Positions 1 to 7,818 of a stretch of 64,000 nucleotides of DNA are shown piece after piece. Both the position numbers and the translations under genes were made by a program. Origin of the DNA: an uncultured Clostridia bacterium (GTDB lineage: Bacteria > Bacillota > Clostridia > Christensenellales > Borkfalkiaceae); NCBI GenBank assembly GCA_947632195.1, contig CANROE010000001.1, forward strand, positions 62,001-126,000. The letters are read 5' to 3'. The stretch's first letter is position 1; each line of letters starts with the position of its first letter. Below the pieces are notes generated by a model. It was given only the letters and a program-made list of their open reading frames with translations, was not told where the DNA came from and did no database searches.

Positions 1-787
1 GCGGGGACGCCGTGAGATAAAATTTAAAGTCGGCCTCGGGCAGAACGAAGGTGCCGATGTCCCGCCCGTCGAGCACGCAGGACATGCGGCCTGCGATCTC
101 CCGCTGTTTTTCGGTCATGTGCATGCGCACGCTGGGGTGTTTGGAGACGGCCGAGGACGCCATCGAAACGGGCGGTTTTCTAATCTCTTCGGAGACGTCC
201 ACGCCGTCGAGCATGGTTTTCTGGGCACCGTTTTCAAATACGACGTCGAGCTTTACGTCCTTCATGAGATCGACGATCGCAGCCTCGTCCTCGACGTCGA
301 CTCCCGCTTCGAGCACTTTGAGAGCGCAGGCGCGGTACATTGCGCCCGTGTCGAGATAGAGAATGTGATAGTCATGGGCGAGCATCTTTGCGATCGTCGA
401 TTTTCCGCTGCCGGCAGGGCCGTCGATCGCGATGTTGATCTTGCCCGAAAGGTCCTTCCTCAAAATCTTCGCGCCGCGCAGATACACATGTTTCGGATCG
501 AGATTTTTCCCGACAAAGAGCATGGCGCGGATACACAGCGGCAGACTTCCGTCGATATCCGGCTCCTGCGCCGAAAAGAGAGAACCGCTCTCGAATCCCG
601 CCTCTCTTGCCGCCTTTGCGGGATAGTAGGAATGAATGTCGGAGGTGGAGGAAAAGACGAGACTGACGATCTCGTCCCGTTTCAGATCGTTTCTGCTCTC
701 GATCTGTTCCAGCAACTCTTTGACGGCCTTCCTGATCTCCTCGGGGGTGTCCTCAGGGATCGTGGTCGCTCCTCGAATGACTGTCAT
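1..787 (-). CDS. Chorismate mutase (AroH type) fused to cytidylate kinase, 3' end outside window
   Basis: One open frame of 262 codons runs from ATG at 787 to the left edge. Residues 1-112 match monofunctional AroH chorismate mutase (chorismate to prephenate); Arg5, Glu75, Arg87 and Tyr102 line up with the catalytic Arg7, Glu78, Arg90 and Tyr108 of the Bacillus subtilis enzyme. After a linker of only a few residues, a CMP kinase begins (phosphorylates CMP/dCMP), with the P-loop GPAGSGKST at 123-131 followed by DTGAMYRA and LDGRDIGT. No stop or good internal ribosome site separates the two domains. The flavoprotein gene lies 73 bases upstream and may share its transcript. AroH next to cmk is plausible in Firmicutes; a single polypeptide is unusual. 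The kinase C-terminus is not visible. Confidence 0.9.
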   Translation of the reverse strand, partial: MTVIRGATTIPEDTPEEIRKAVKELLEQIESRNDLKRDEIVSLVFSSTSDIHSYYPAKAAREAGFESGSLFSAQEPDIDGSLPLCIRAMLFVGKNLDPKHVYLRGAKILRKDLSGKINIAIDGPAGSGKSTIAKMLAHDYHILYLDTGAMYRACALKVLEAGVDVEDEAAIVDLMKDVKLDVVFENGAQKTMLDGVDVSEEIRKPPVSMASSAVSKHPSVRMHMTEKQREIAGRMSCVLDGRDIGTFVLPEADFKFYLTASP

Positions 788-860
788 AAAATAAACTCCT
801 TGGTGTTTCTCGGATATTATAGCCCCGCAGGCGAAAAAAGTCAACAACTTTGCGTCTTTT

Positions 861-2084
861 TCATTCCTTTGGAATGCCCTTTCCCGCCGCGTAGCCCGTT
901 GCAAAGGCGATGTGCAGGTTAAAACCGCCCGTAAGGGCGTCTAAATCGAGCGCCTCGCCGCAAAAAGCGAGCCCGCGCACGAGCTTGCTCTGCATGGTCC
1001 TGGGATCGATCTCCCCGAGCGAGACTCCGCCCGAAGTTATGACCGCCTCGTCAAATCCGCGCAACTTTACGGGGTGCAGCGGGAACCCTTTGAGCGCGGA
1101 CAGAAGGTTTCTGCGCTCCTCCGCCGTAACCGCGTTCGCCTGCTTTTCGGGGGAAATTTTTGCCGCCTCCAAGACATAAAGCCCCAGATTCTGCGGCAAA
1201 AACCTGCGGATCACGTTCTTCATGCGCTCGTTTTTGCATTCGGCAAAGTCGCGCAGCAGGCGCGCGTCGAGCTGCGTTTCGTCGAGGGCGGGTTTGAAAT
1301 CGAGGGACAGGGAAAGCTCCTTTGCGGGCGTCCGGTTGATCCATGCGGAAAGGCTCAAAACGAGCGGCCCGCTCACGCCGTAGTGGGTAAAGAGCAGCTC
1401 TCCCATCTGGGAAAAGAGGGTCTTGTTCCCACGGCGGCAGCAAAGGACGCAGTTTTTGACCGAGATCCCCTGCGCGGCCGTAAGCGTCTCCGCCGTTTCG
1501 AGCCCCACGAGCGAGGGCACGCAGGGCACGACCGTATGCCCCGCCTCCCTTGCAAAGCGCAGGCCGTCTCCCGTCGAGCCGGTGGAAGGATAGCTCAGTC
1601 CTCCCGTCGCGACAATGCAAAAATCACAAAAAATCTCCTCATCGGCAAGTATTATGCCACGCATAATACTCTGCAAAAGGTCGATTTTCAAAACTTCGCT
1701 GTTGAGTTTGAAGAAAACTCCCGCCTCGCGGCACATTTTTTCAAGCGTTTTCGTCACATCGCTGGCATGATCGGAGACGGGAAACACGCGGTTTCCACGC
1801 TCTGTTTTGAGGCTGAGACCGTGATTTTCGAGAAGTTCCATCAAGGCTTGCGGCGGGAAACGGTACACTGCGCCGCGCAAAAACCTCTCCCCGCGCACGA
1901 CATTTTGCAAAAATTCGTCGGGCGGGCAGTCGTTGGTGAGGTTGCACCTCCCCTTCCCCGTGATGTAAATTTTTTTGCCGAGTTTTTCGTTTTTCTCGAC
2001 GAGGACGACTTCGTGCCCGTCTGTTGCTGCGGCATATGCCGCCATGAGCCCGCTTGCGCCGCCGCCCACTACCGCGACTTTCAT
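861..2084 (-). CDS. HI0933/YhiN-family FAD-dependent oxidoreductase
   Basis: A 407-residue flavoprotein of the HI0933 (BaiN-like, also annotated aminoacetone oxidase) family. The N-terminal dinucleotide-binding motif GGGASG is at residues 7-12, followed by the family hallmark GKGRCNLTN near 43-51. The C-terminal stretch ALTGGFNLHIAFATGY is also typical. Members bind FAD; some reduce bile acid or ring double bonds, but the physiological substrate is unknown here. AAGGAG stands just before ATG 2084. The gene precedes the aroH-cmk fusion on the same strand. A 23-bp palindrome at 1648-1670 lies in frame and encodes roughly the residues SIMRGII before the conserved CIVATGG segment; it belongs to the dispersed palindrome family described in the findings. 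Confidence 0.85.
   Translation of the reverse strand: MKVAVVGGGASGLMAAYAAATDGHEVVLVEKNEKLGKKIYITGKGRCNLTNDCPPDEFLQNVVRGERFLRGAVYRFPPQALMELLENHGLSLKTERGNRVFPVSDHASDVTKTLEKMCREAGVFFKLNSEVLKIDLLQSIMRGIILADEEIFCDFCIVATGGLSYPSTGSTGDGLRFAREAGHTVVPCVPSLVGLETAETLTAAQGISVKNCVLCCRRGNKTLFSQMGELLFTHYGVSGPLVLSLSAWINRTPAKELSLSLDFKPALDETQLDARLLRDFAECKNERMKNVIRRFLPQNLGLYVLEAAKISPEKQANAVTAEERRNLLSALKGFPLHPVKLRGFDEAVITSGGVSLGEIDPRTMQSKLVRGLAFCGEALDLDALTGGFNLHIAFATGYAAGKGIPKE
1648..1670. repeat. Short palindrome inside the flavoprotein gene
   Basis: Perfect inverted repeat: AGTATTATG, a five-base centre CCACG, then CATAATACT. It keeps the reading frame of the host gene. Related copies are at 12768, 19352, 45545, 48982 and 59032. 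Confidence 0.7.
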
Positions 2085-2176
2085 CTCTTCTCCTTAGCAA
2101 AACGAGGGCGCCCGCCCCCGTGTGTTGATAATGTTTTTTGCCTCCGCGCTGTCCCCCGCTACGCGAGTGCGGGCTA

Positions 2177-2470
2177 GAATGCTGTTCCCCTTGCTGTCCC
2201 TTTAAGGGAAAGTGGCACGCAGTGCCGAAAGGGTTCCAACCCCTCAGTCGCGCAAGCGCGACAGCTCCCCTATGAGGGGCGCCAAGGGGACTTTCCAAAT
2301 CACTGCGCGTTGGAAAATCACACTTTTCCATAAGCGCACCCAATTTGGCAAATCCTTTTGCCTTAGTGTCCGATGAAACGAACGAGAGTGCCAAGCAAGT
2401 TAAGGCAAACCGGCGCGTTTCCTCGCACAATTCTTTTCGAGCAACGCGAGCAAAGAATTGTGCGAAACTA
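2177..2470. repeat. Mosaic intergenic repeats
   Basis: The 387-base gap between the flavoprotein and oadA genes holds repeats and no supported gene. Bases about 2185-2297 carry a string of small inverted repeats: CCCTTTAAGGG, GTGGCACGCAGTGCC, GCGCAAGCGC and CCCCTATGAGGGG. Similar strings recur near 9443, 38737 and, inverted, 54375. Bases about 2337-2440 resemble the 173-bp unit at 38798-39170, sharing ATTTGGCAAATCCTTTTGCC and GAAACGAACGAGAG. Short ORFs here are by-products of the repeat. I see no clear promoter for the flavoprotein gene. Confidence 0.7.
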
Positions 2471-2471
2471 A

Positions 2472-3890
2472 CTACACGGGATACACTCCCGTCTTCGCCA
2501 GATCCTGATCCACGCCCTCGCGCGCCGCCTTTCTCCATTTGAAGAAATTCTCCGCAACTTCGGGGAAGGAGGCATAGGAGAGAACGTCCTCCTCCTGCGT
2601 GTAGTATCCCTTTGCGATCACTTCGGCTTTGAGCTTTTCATACTCGGGTTCGAGGTCGTCTGCGGGGCGGTGGGTAATGCGCTTTTCCCCTTTCAGCACC
2701 TTTTCGGCCACTTCCTCGTTGATGGGCATGGGGAGCTGCCCGTACTTGCCCGCAAACAGGTCGCGGGTCTCCTTTGTCACCATTTTATACCGCTCGCCCA
2801 TGACGACATTCATCACCGCCTGCGTGCCCACGATCTGCGAACTCGGGGTCACGAGGGGCGGATAGCCGCAGTCCCTTCTCACATTGGGGACTTCCGCGAG
2901 CACTTCGCCGAGTTTTTCCTCCTTGCCCGCCTTTTTAAGCTGGTTCATGAGGTTGGAGAGCATGCCGCCCGGCACCTGGTAGATGAGGGTATTCACGTCC
3001 ACCTGCCGCACCTTGGGGTTGAGCGAGCCCTCCTTTTCGAGCTCCTGCGCCACCTTTTTGAAGTGATTCGCAATGGGAATGAGTTTACCAAGGTCGATCC
3101 CCGTGTCGTACTCCGTCCCTTTGAGGGTGGCAACGAGGGGTTCCGTTGCGGGCTGGGAAGTTCCGTTCCCGAGGGGCGAGAGCGCGGTATCCACGATGTC
3201 CACCCCCGCCTTGATCGCCATGAGGTTGACCATATCCCCCGTGCCCGTCGTGTTGTGGGTGTGGAGGTGCAGTTTCGTCTCGGGGCGAAGCGCCTTTTTG
3301 AGCGCCGTCACGAGTTCATAAGCGTCGAAGGGCAGAAGCAAGTTCGCCATGTCCTTGATGCAGATGTTGTCCGCACCCATGCTCTCATAGGTCTTGGCGA
3401 GGTTGACGAAATAATCGAGGTTATACACGGGGCCGGAGGTGTAGGAAATGGCCGCCTCCGCGATCCCGCCGTACCCCTCGCCGTATTTTTTCATCGCCTT
3501 CATCGAGGCCTCGATGTTGCGGGGGTCGTTCAAAGCGTCGAACACGCGGATGACCCGCACGCCGTTTTCAAAGGACTTTTCCACCACCTTTTCGACGAGG
3601 TCGTCCGCATAATTGCGGTAGCCGAGCAGGTTCTGCCCGCGCAAGAGCATTTGAATGGGCGTCTTTTTGAGATATTTGCGGAGGGTCCTGAGCCTCTCCC
3701 ACGGATCTTCGTGCAAAAAGCGCATGCAGGAGTCGAACGTCGCGCCGCCCCAGCCTTCGAGGGAATAGTAGCCCACCTCGTCGAGCTGTTCGAGGACGGG
3801 GATCATCTGCTCCGTCCGCATGCGCGTTGCGGCGTGCGATTGGTGCGCGTCGCGCAGAATGGTATCCATGATCAATACTTTTTTAGACAT
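2472..3890 (-). CDS. oadA: Carboxyltransferase subunit, oxaloacetate decarboxylase alpha / transcarboxylase 5S type
   Basis: 472 residues of the biotin-dependent pyruvate/oxaloacetate carboxyltransferase family (OadA, PycB, transcarboxylase 5S). The TIM-barrel motif ILRDAHQS is at the N-terminus, CIKDMANLL supplies the lysine expected to be carboxylated, and LHTHNTTG the metal-binding histidines. The family moves CO2 between biotin and pyruvate/oxaloacetate. Unlike full-length OadA there is no C-terminal biotinyl domain; that function is a separate gene at 5358-5720. The gene is last in the operon, 15 bases after the beta subunit. The direction of the reaction in the cell cannot be read from sequence. 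Confidence 0.88.
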   Translation of the reverse strand: MSKKVLIMDTILRDAHQSHAATRMRTEQMIPVLEQLDEVGYYSLEGWGGATFDSCMRFLHEDPWERLRTLRKYLKKTPIQMLLRGQNLLGYRNYADDLVEKVVEKSFENGVRVIRVFDALNDPRNIEASMKAMKKYGEGYGGIAEAAISYTSGPVYNLDYFVNLAKTYESMGADNICIKDMANLLLPFDAYELVTALKKALRPETKLHLHTHNTTGTGDMVNLMAIKAGVDIVDTALSPLGNGTSQPATEPLVATLKGTEYDTGIDLGKLIPIANHFKKVAQELEKEGSLNPKVRQVDVNTLIYQVPGGMLSNLMNQLKKAGKEEKLGEVLAEVPNVRRDCGYPPLVTPSSQIVGTQAVMNVVMGERYKMVTKETRDLFAGKYGQLPMPINEEVAEKVLKGEKRITHRPADDLEPEYEKLKAEVIAKGYYTQEEDVLSYASFPEVAENFFKWRKAAREGVDQDLAKTGVYPV

Positions 3891-3905
3891 ATATTTTCTC
3901 CCGAT

Positions 3906-5345
3906 TTACCAAGGTATGGACAATAAGATGCCCGCCGCCAGCGCCGAGCCGATGACCCCCGCCACGTTGGGGCCCATCGCGTGCATGAGCAAGTGATTCT
4001 GCGGGTCGTACTCCCTGCCGACGTCCTCCGAAATGCGCGCCGCCATGGGCACCGCCGAGACGCCCGCCGAGCCGATGAGCGGGTTGATCTTGCCCTTCGT
4101 GATCTTGCACATGAGTTTCGCCGTGAGGAGCCCGCCGATCGTGCCACAGTAGAAGGCGACAACGCCGATGAGAATAATGCTCAGTGTACTCGTTGTGAGG
4201 AAGATGTCCCCCTTCGCCTTACAGCCGACGGCGATCCCGAGGAAGATGGTGACCGTATTCATGAGCCCGTTCTGCGCCTGCGAAGAGAGCCGTTCAACGA
4301 CGCCCGACTCGCGGAACAAGTTCCCGAGCATGAGCATGCCGAGGAGGGGCACCGCGTCGGGCAGAAGAAGCCCCACGACCAAGGTGATCGCCACGGGGAA
4401 GATGATCTTCTCCACCTTCGAGACCTGACGGAGCGGCTTCATACGGATCATGCGCTCTTTTTTGGTGGTGAGGAGCCGCATGATAGGCTTTTGGATGAAG
4501 GGAATGAGCGCCATATAGGAGTATGCCGCAATGGCGATCATCGGGAGCAAATTCTCCGCGAGGGTCTTGGCAACGTAGATCGCCGTGGGACCGTCAGCAC
4601 CGCCGATGATGGCGATCGCCGCCGCCTCCGCGCCCTCAAAGCCAAGGAGCATTGCGCCGAACAGGGCGATGAAGATGCCGAGCTGTGCGCCCGCGCCGAT
4701 GAACATGCTCTTGGGGTTGGCGATGAGCGGACCGAAGTCGGTCATCGCGCCGATGCCGAGGAAGATGAGCGGCGGATAAATGACCTTATCCACGCCATAG
4801 TAGAGATACCAAAGGAGCCCGCGATTAACAACGTCATCATACGCACTACTCATTATCAGCGCACTGTCCGTAAAGACTGTCACGCCTTCCGATACTGTAC
4901 CGGATACATATCCCTGTAATGAATATAGCGCAAATTGTCCTGTTGACATTTGCGATACAACATTGTTCTGCAATGAAACAAAATCCGCAAAATAATTTAC
5001 GGTATCACCGACCAAATAACCCGAACGAATATAAATCGTTTCCCCTAATTCATTGGCATAAACGCCGGCATATTCTATTTTATCTGAAATGCCGAGAGAA
5101 AGATTCAAATCCGGAGAATGCTCCCCCCAGAGCACCCCTTCCGCACCGGGAAGGTTGATGAGGAACATGCCGAAGGCAATGGGAAGGAGCAGCATGGGCT
5201 CCGCCTTGAACTTGATCGCCACAAAGACCAAGAGGCAGGCGATGACGAGCATCACATAGTTCTGCCACGTCCCCTGCGAGAGCCCCATGGACTGCCATAG
5301 ATCGGAAAAGATCTTTCCGATGTCGAGTGCAAGTAAATTCTGCAT
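3906..5345 (-). CDS. oadB: Sodium ion-translocating decarboxylase beta subunit with an extra loop
   Basis: 479 residues of the OadB/MmdB/GcdB family, the membrane subunit that decarboxylates carboxybiotin and exports Na+. Hallmarks include GIGAMTDFGPLIANP with the essential aspartate, GGADGPTAI, and the C-terminal GSAGVSAVPMAAR. About ten hydrophobic segments are visible. The protein is longer than typical family members (roughly 375-435) because of about 100 residues (around 74-175) between the first and second hydrophobic blocks, rich in S, T, Y, N and D. The DNA for this stretch (about 4826-5105) is clearly AT-rich compared with the rest of the gene, while the frame stays open. It lies between the oadA-like gene and the biotin carrier. 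Confidence 0.9.
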   Translation of the reverse strand: MQNLLALDIGKIFSDLWQSMGLSQGTWQNYVMLVIACLLVFVAIKFKAEPMLLLPIAFGMFLINLPGAEGVLWGEHSPDLNLSLGISDKIEYAGVYANELGETIYIRSGYLVGDTVNYFADFVSLQNNVVSQMSTGQFALYSLQGYVSGTVSEGVTVFTDSALIMSSAYDDVVNRGLLWYLYYGVDKVIYPPLIFLGIGAMTDFGPLIANPKSMFIGAGAQLGIFIALFGAMLLGFEGAEAAAIAIIGGADGPTAIYVAKTLAENLLPMIAIAAYSYMALIPFIQKPIMRLLTTKKERMIRMKPLRQVSKVEKIIFPVAITLVVGLLLPDAVPLLGMLMLGNLFRESGVVERLSSQAQNGLMNTVTIFLGIAVGCKAKGDIFLTTSTLSIILIGVVAFYCGTIGGLLTAKLMCKITKGKINPLIGSAGVSAVPMAARISEDVGREYDPQNHLLMHAMGPNVAGVIGSALAAGILLSIPW

Positions 5346-5357
5346 GAAACTTCTCCG

Positions 5358-5720
5358 TTAGGCGATGACGGCGAGAACCGCGTCCGATTCGACATTCGCG
5401 CCTTTCTGAACGTTATAAGTGATGACGCCGTCGCAGGGAGCGGTGATGTCGTTGTCCATCTTCATTGCTTCGAGCACGAGAATGGGCTGATCCTTTTTGA
5501 CCGTCGCCCCGTTTGCAAAGAGCAAATTTTTGATGAGCCCGGGGAAGGGCGAAACGACTTTGGTCCCGTTTAAGTTGGCCTTGGGGGCCGCTACGGGAGC
5601 GGGAGCCGCCGCCTGCTGTACTGCAACGGGAGCCGCAGGAGCCGCACTTGCGCCTGCGCCGACTTCCTCCACGCCCACTTCATACTTTTTTCCGTCCACT
5701 GTGATGATAAAATTCCGCAT
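5358..5720 (-). CDS. Biotin carboxyl carrier protein of the decarboxylase
   Basis: 120 residues. The C-terminal half is a biotinyl domain with the biotinylation motif EAMKMDNDI (the lysine in AMKM carries biotin), preceded by PFPGLIKNLLFANGATVKK. The N-terminal half is an Ala/Pro-rich flexible linker, as in OadA tails, GcdC and the transcarboxylase 1.3S subunit. It shuttles CO2 from the carboxyltransferase to the membrane beta subunit. It sits 12 bases before oadB. Upstream, a 150-base gap with dispersed repeats separates it from the gamma subunit. Confidence 0.9.
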   Translation of the reverse strand: MRNFIITVDGKKYEVGVEEVGAGASAAPAAPVAVQQAAAPAPVAAPKANLNGTKVVSPFPGLIKNLLFANGATVKKDQPILVLEAMKMDNDITAPCDGVITYNVQKGANVESDAVLAVIA

Positions 5721-5754
5721 AATAACTCCTCGTGATAGATATTCACGTTACTTT

Positions 5755-5862
5755 CATTATTGTGAGATTTCTCCACTTCGCTCGCGTTGCTCGTTTCGGT
5801 CGAAATAACATATTCCAAAATGTCATGTCGAGCGTAGTCGAGACATCTCTACCGCATTTTTC
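5755..5862. repeat. Head-to-head dispersed repeats within the decarboxylase operon
   Basis: Two copies of the short family containing GAGAAATCTC-like and GTCATnTCGA-like ends face each other between the gamma and biotin-carrier genes: GAGATTTCTCCACTTCG at about 5769, and GTCATGTCGAGCGTAGTCG at about 5821. The family recurs at 9550, 19014-19325 and 38636-38720. It lengthens an otherwise tight operon and could fold into a hairpin in the mRNA. Confidence 0.65.
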
Positions 5863-5870
5863 TTCTATCC

Positions 5871-6191
5871 CTACAACCTTTTTATCCGTCTTACCACAAA
5901 GTCGCACTTTTGGGAGGTGGCCTCGTAATAGGCCGCAATCGCCGCCGCAATCACCGCCACCGTCTCGGGCGAAATGCCCTCCTCTCCCTGGGGCGCTGCC
6001 GCAGTCACTGCCGACTCTCTCGTCTCGTCCTTGCGCTTTCTGTGATTCACCTTTTTCATCAAAAGGCCGAGCAGCGTAAAGATCGCAATGAGGAGCGCGA
6101 TCCCGACAAAGACGAACACAAACCCGAACACTGCGTAAAAGGCGCCCTCGCCGAGATCGACTTTGAAAAATCCGTCGAGCAAATTCAACAT
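5871..6191 (-). CDS. OadG-like gamma subunit of the sodium-pumping decarboxylase
   Basis: 106 residues with one N-terminal membrane helix (about residues 18-45, FGFVFVFVGIALLIAIFTLL), a basic stop-transfer KKVNHRKRK, an acidic Ala-rich linker and a short C-terminal domain with ETVAVIAAAIAAYYE. This layout is that of OadG/MmdD-type small subunits that hold the complex together. Sequence similarity is weak, so the call rests on topology and position between the carboxyltransferase (4 bases upstream) and the biotin carrier. The C-terminal helix also resembles the gamma/delta fragment found in methylmalonyl-CoA decarboxylases. Confidence 0.75.
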   Translation of the reverse strand: MLNLLDGFFKVDLGEGAFYAVFGFVFVFVGIALLIAIFTLLGLLMKKVNHRKRKDETRESAVTAAAPQGEEGISPETVAVIAAAIAAYYEATSQKCDFVVRRIKRL

Positions 6192-6195
6192 GGTC

Positions 6196-7545
6196 TCACC
6201 TCAAAAGCATTTGGAGCGCGGCAATGAGATATTGTTTGATAAAGCGGGGCTCGATCACGTTATCGAGATACCCTGCCTTCGCCGCGTCCAAGGGGTCGGC
6301 GTGTTCCAGCGCGTATCTTTCGAGCAGCGCCTCTTTCCCCTCCGCACTGTTTCCGTAGAAGATCTCCGCTCCCTTTTCGTCCTCGAAGAGAGAGATCTCC
6401 GCGTTTGCAAGGGCGAATGTAAAGTCGAAACCCGCCGATTTTGCCGCGAACAGCGAATAGCCGAGCCCCACCGCTCTGCCCGTGACGACGGAAATTTTCG
6501 CCGTGTCGATGGCGTCGAGGATATTGAGATACTCGGCGATCTCTTTGAGGATCGCGCTGTTGTTGACGGCAAGCGTCTCTTCGACGCCGAGGCAGTCGAC
6601 AAACAGCACGAGCGGGAGCCCGTAGCAGCAGGCAAGCTCGGCAAAGGCGCGGAGCTTTTTCAGATGAACTTCGGTGAGTTTCACCCCGTCAAACACCGCC
6701 GCCGCCACCGCAATGCCGCCGACGCGCCCCAACACCGTCTTGATCTCGGGGGCGCAGTTCGCGCCAAGCTCTAACCCGTCCTCGATGAGCGAGAGCACCT
6801 CTTCCGCCCCCGCCTTCTCTTCAAATACGGGCGCGGGCGCGTTGAGTTCGGCGTCTATCACCTCTTCGCCGAAGAGCTCGGTAAGGAACTTGATGTGCGC
6901 CGCCGCCTCTTCGAGATCTTTGACTTTCACGGCGGGCAGTACGGCGTTTTTCAAGGCCTCGTAGCCACCGACTTCCTCTTTTTTGAGCTCTTTTCCCGCC
7001 TTAGCGGAGAGCACGAGGGGGCTCGACACCGCGAGCGCGCCCTCTTTGAGGAAGAAAACGACGTCGGCAACTGCCGCGATCGCCGCCGCCGCGCCATAGA
7101 CGTTTCCGCCCACAATGGCGTATTGGGGGACGGTGCCTTTGAGTTGGGTCGCTTTCAGGAGGAGCTCCGCAATGCCTTCGAGCACGTTTACTCCCTCGCC
7201 GATCTTCGCCCCCTGGCAGTTGAGCAGCCAAATGACGGGCGTTTCGTTCTTCTCGGCGGCGTTCAGCGTCTTTGCGATCTTCTCGCACTGCCCTTTGGTG
7301 AGCCCGCCGAAGTCCTGCGCGAAATTTTGCGCAACAAGATAAAAGGGGTAGCCGCCCACCGTGCAAAAGCCGGTGACGACCCCCTCGCCTGCGGGAGATG
7401 CGCCCGATTCGCTCTCCGAAAAACCGAACGCGGAGAGCTCCACAAAGCTCTCCTCATCGGCGATACAGGCGATCTGCCCTCTTGCCGCCTCGCCCACTTT
7501 TCTGAGCGCCTCTTTTCTCTCCTGCAACCGTTGAATTTGTTCCAT
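6196..7545 (-). CDS. Acyl-CoA carboxyltransferase (12S / MmdA-like) subunit
   Basis: 449 residues of the carboxyl transferase (crotonase-fold) family that includes MmdA, GcdA, PccB and the transcarboxylase 12S subunit. Conserved parts include ESGASPAGEG, NFAQDFGGLTKGQCEKI, PVIWLLNCQGAKIGEG and, C-terminally, LVLFVDCLGVEE. It should move CO2 between an acyl-CoA, probably methylmalonyl-CoA, and biotin. It is shorter than typical 12S subunits of about 510 residues and fairly divergent. The start is ATG 7545, with AAAGAGG five bases upstream; an in-frame ATG at 7584 falls at or before the predicted transcription start. It is the first gene of the operon. Confidence 0.82.
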   Translation of the reverse strand: MEQIQRLQERKEALRKVGEAARGQIACIADEESFVELSAFGFSESESGASPAGEGVVTGFCTVGGYPFYLVAQNFAQDFGGLTKGQCEKIAKTLNAAEKNETPVIWLLNCQGAKIGEGVNVLEGIAELLLKATQLKGTVPQYAIVGGNVYGAAAAIAAVADVVFFLKEGALAVSSPLVLSAKAGKELKKEEVGGYEALKNAVLPAVKVKDLEEAAAHIKFLTELFGEEVIDAELNAPAPVFEEKAGAEEVLSLIEDGLELGANCAPEIKTVLGRVGGIAVAAAVFDGVKLTEVHLKKLRAFAELACCYGLPLVLFVDCLGVEETLAVNNSAILKEIAEYLNILDAIDTAKISVVTGRAVGLGYSLFAAKSAGFDFTFALANAEISLFEDEKGAEIFYGNSAEGKEALLERYALEHADPLDAAKAGYLDNVIEPRFIKQYLIAALQMLLR

Positions 7546-7589
7546 GAAAACCTCTTTCCGGATAAAAAATCCAATTTCTACCAAATACT

Positions 7590-7618
7590 ATTTTACTCTA
7601 TCTTCTCCGCGCTGTCAA
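7590..7618 (-). promoter_or_regulatory. Sigma-A promoter of the decarboxylase operon
   Basis: TTGACA (7618-7613), 17-base spacer, TAAAAT (7595-7590). Predicted transcript start is near 7583, giving a leader of about 38 bases to ATG 7545. Confidence 0.75.
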
Positions 7619-7743
7619 GTGATTCGCGCATTCTTTCGGCGCGGAAAAATCTCTCCCCGCCGCCCGTGCGCTTTCCCGCCGCCCAAGCCGTCGGGCGCCT
7701 TTCTTTTCCACCGTCCCGAGCGCTGCCCGAGCGCCTCCCCGAG

Positions 7744-7780
7744 CGCCGCCGCCCGTGCGCGCAGCGCACGGGCGGCGGCG
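7744..7780. repeat. Very stable GC hairpin
   Basis: A perfect 17-bp inverted repeat (starting CGCCGCCGCCCGTGCGC) around a 3-base loop GCA, with no U tract on either side. A partial copy of one arm lies near 7666. It fills part of the 7619-7796 gap, which has no gene I can support. Similar GC hairpins occur at 21081, 22161 and inside ftsW at 28413. Confidence 0.7.
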
Positions 7781-7792
7781 GGAAAACAAGTG

Positions 7793-7818
7793 AGAAAAAA
7801 CTCCCTGCGCGGGAGTTC
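7793..7818 (-). terminator. Intrinsic terminator of the VTT-domain gene
   Basis: Directly at the end of the gene, the minus strand reads AACTCCC, GCGC, AGGGAGTT, then a T run. Confidence 0.8.

Noticed and set aside
119..922. Long plus-strand open frame opposite the aroH-cmk fusion
   Set aside because: It is the antisense shadow of a GC-rich gene; the minus frame has unambiguous AroH and cytidylate kinase motifs.
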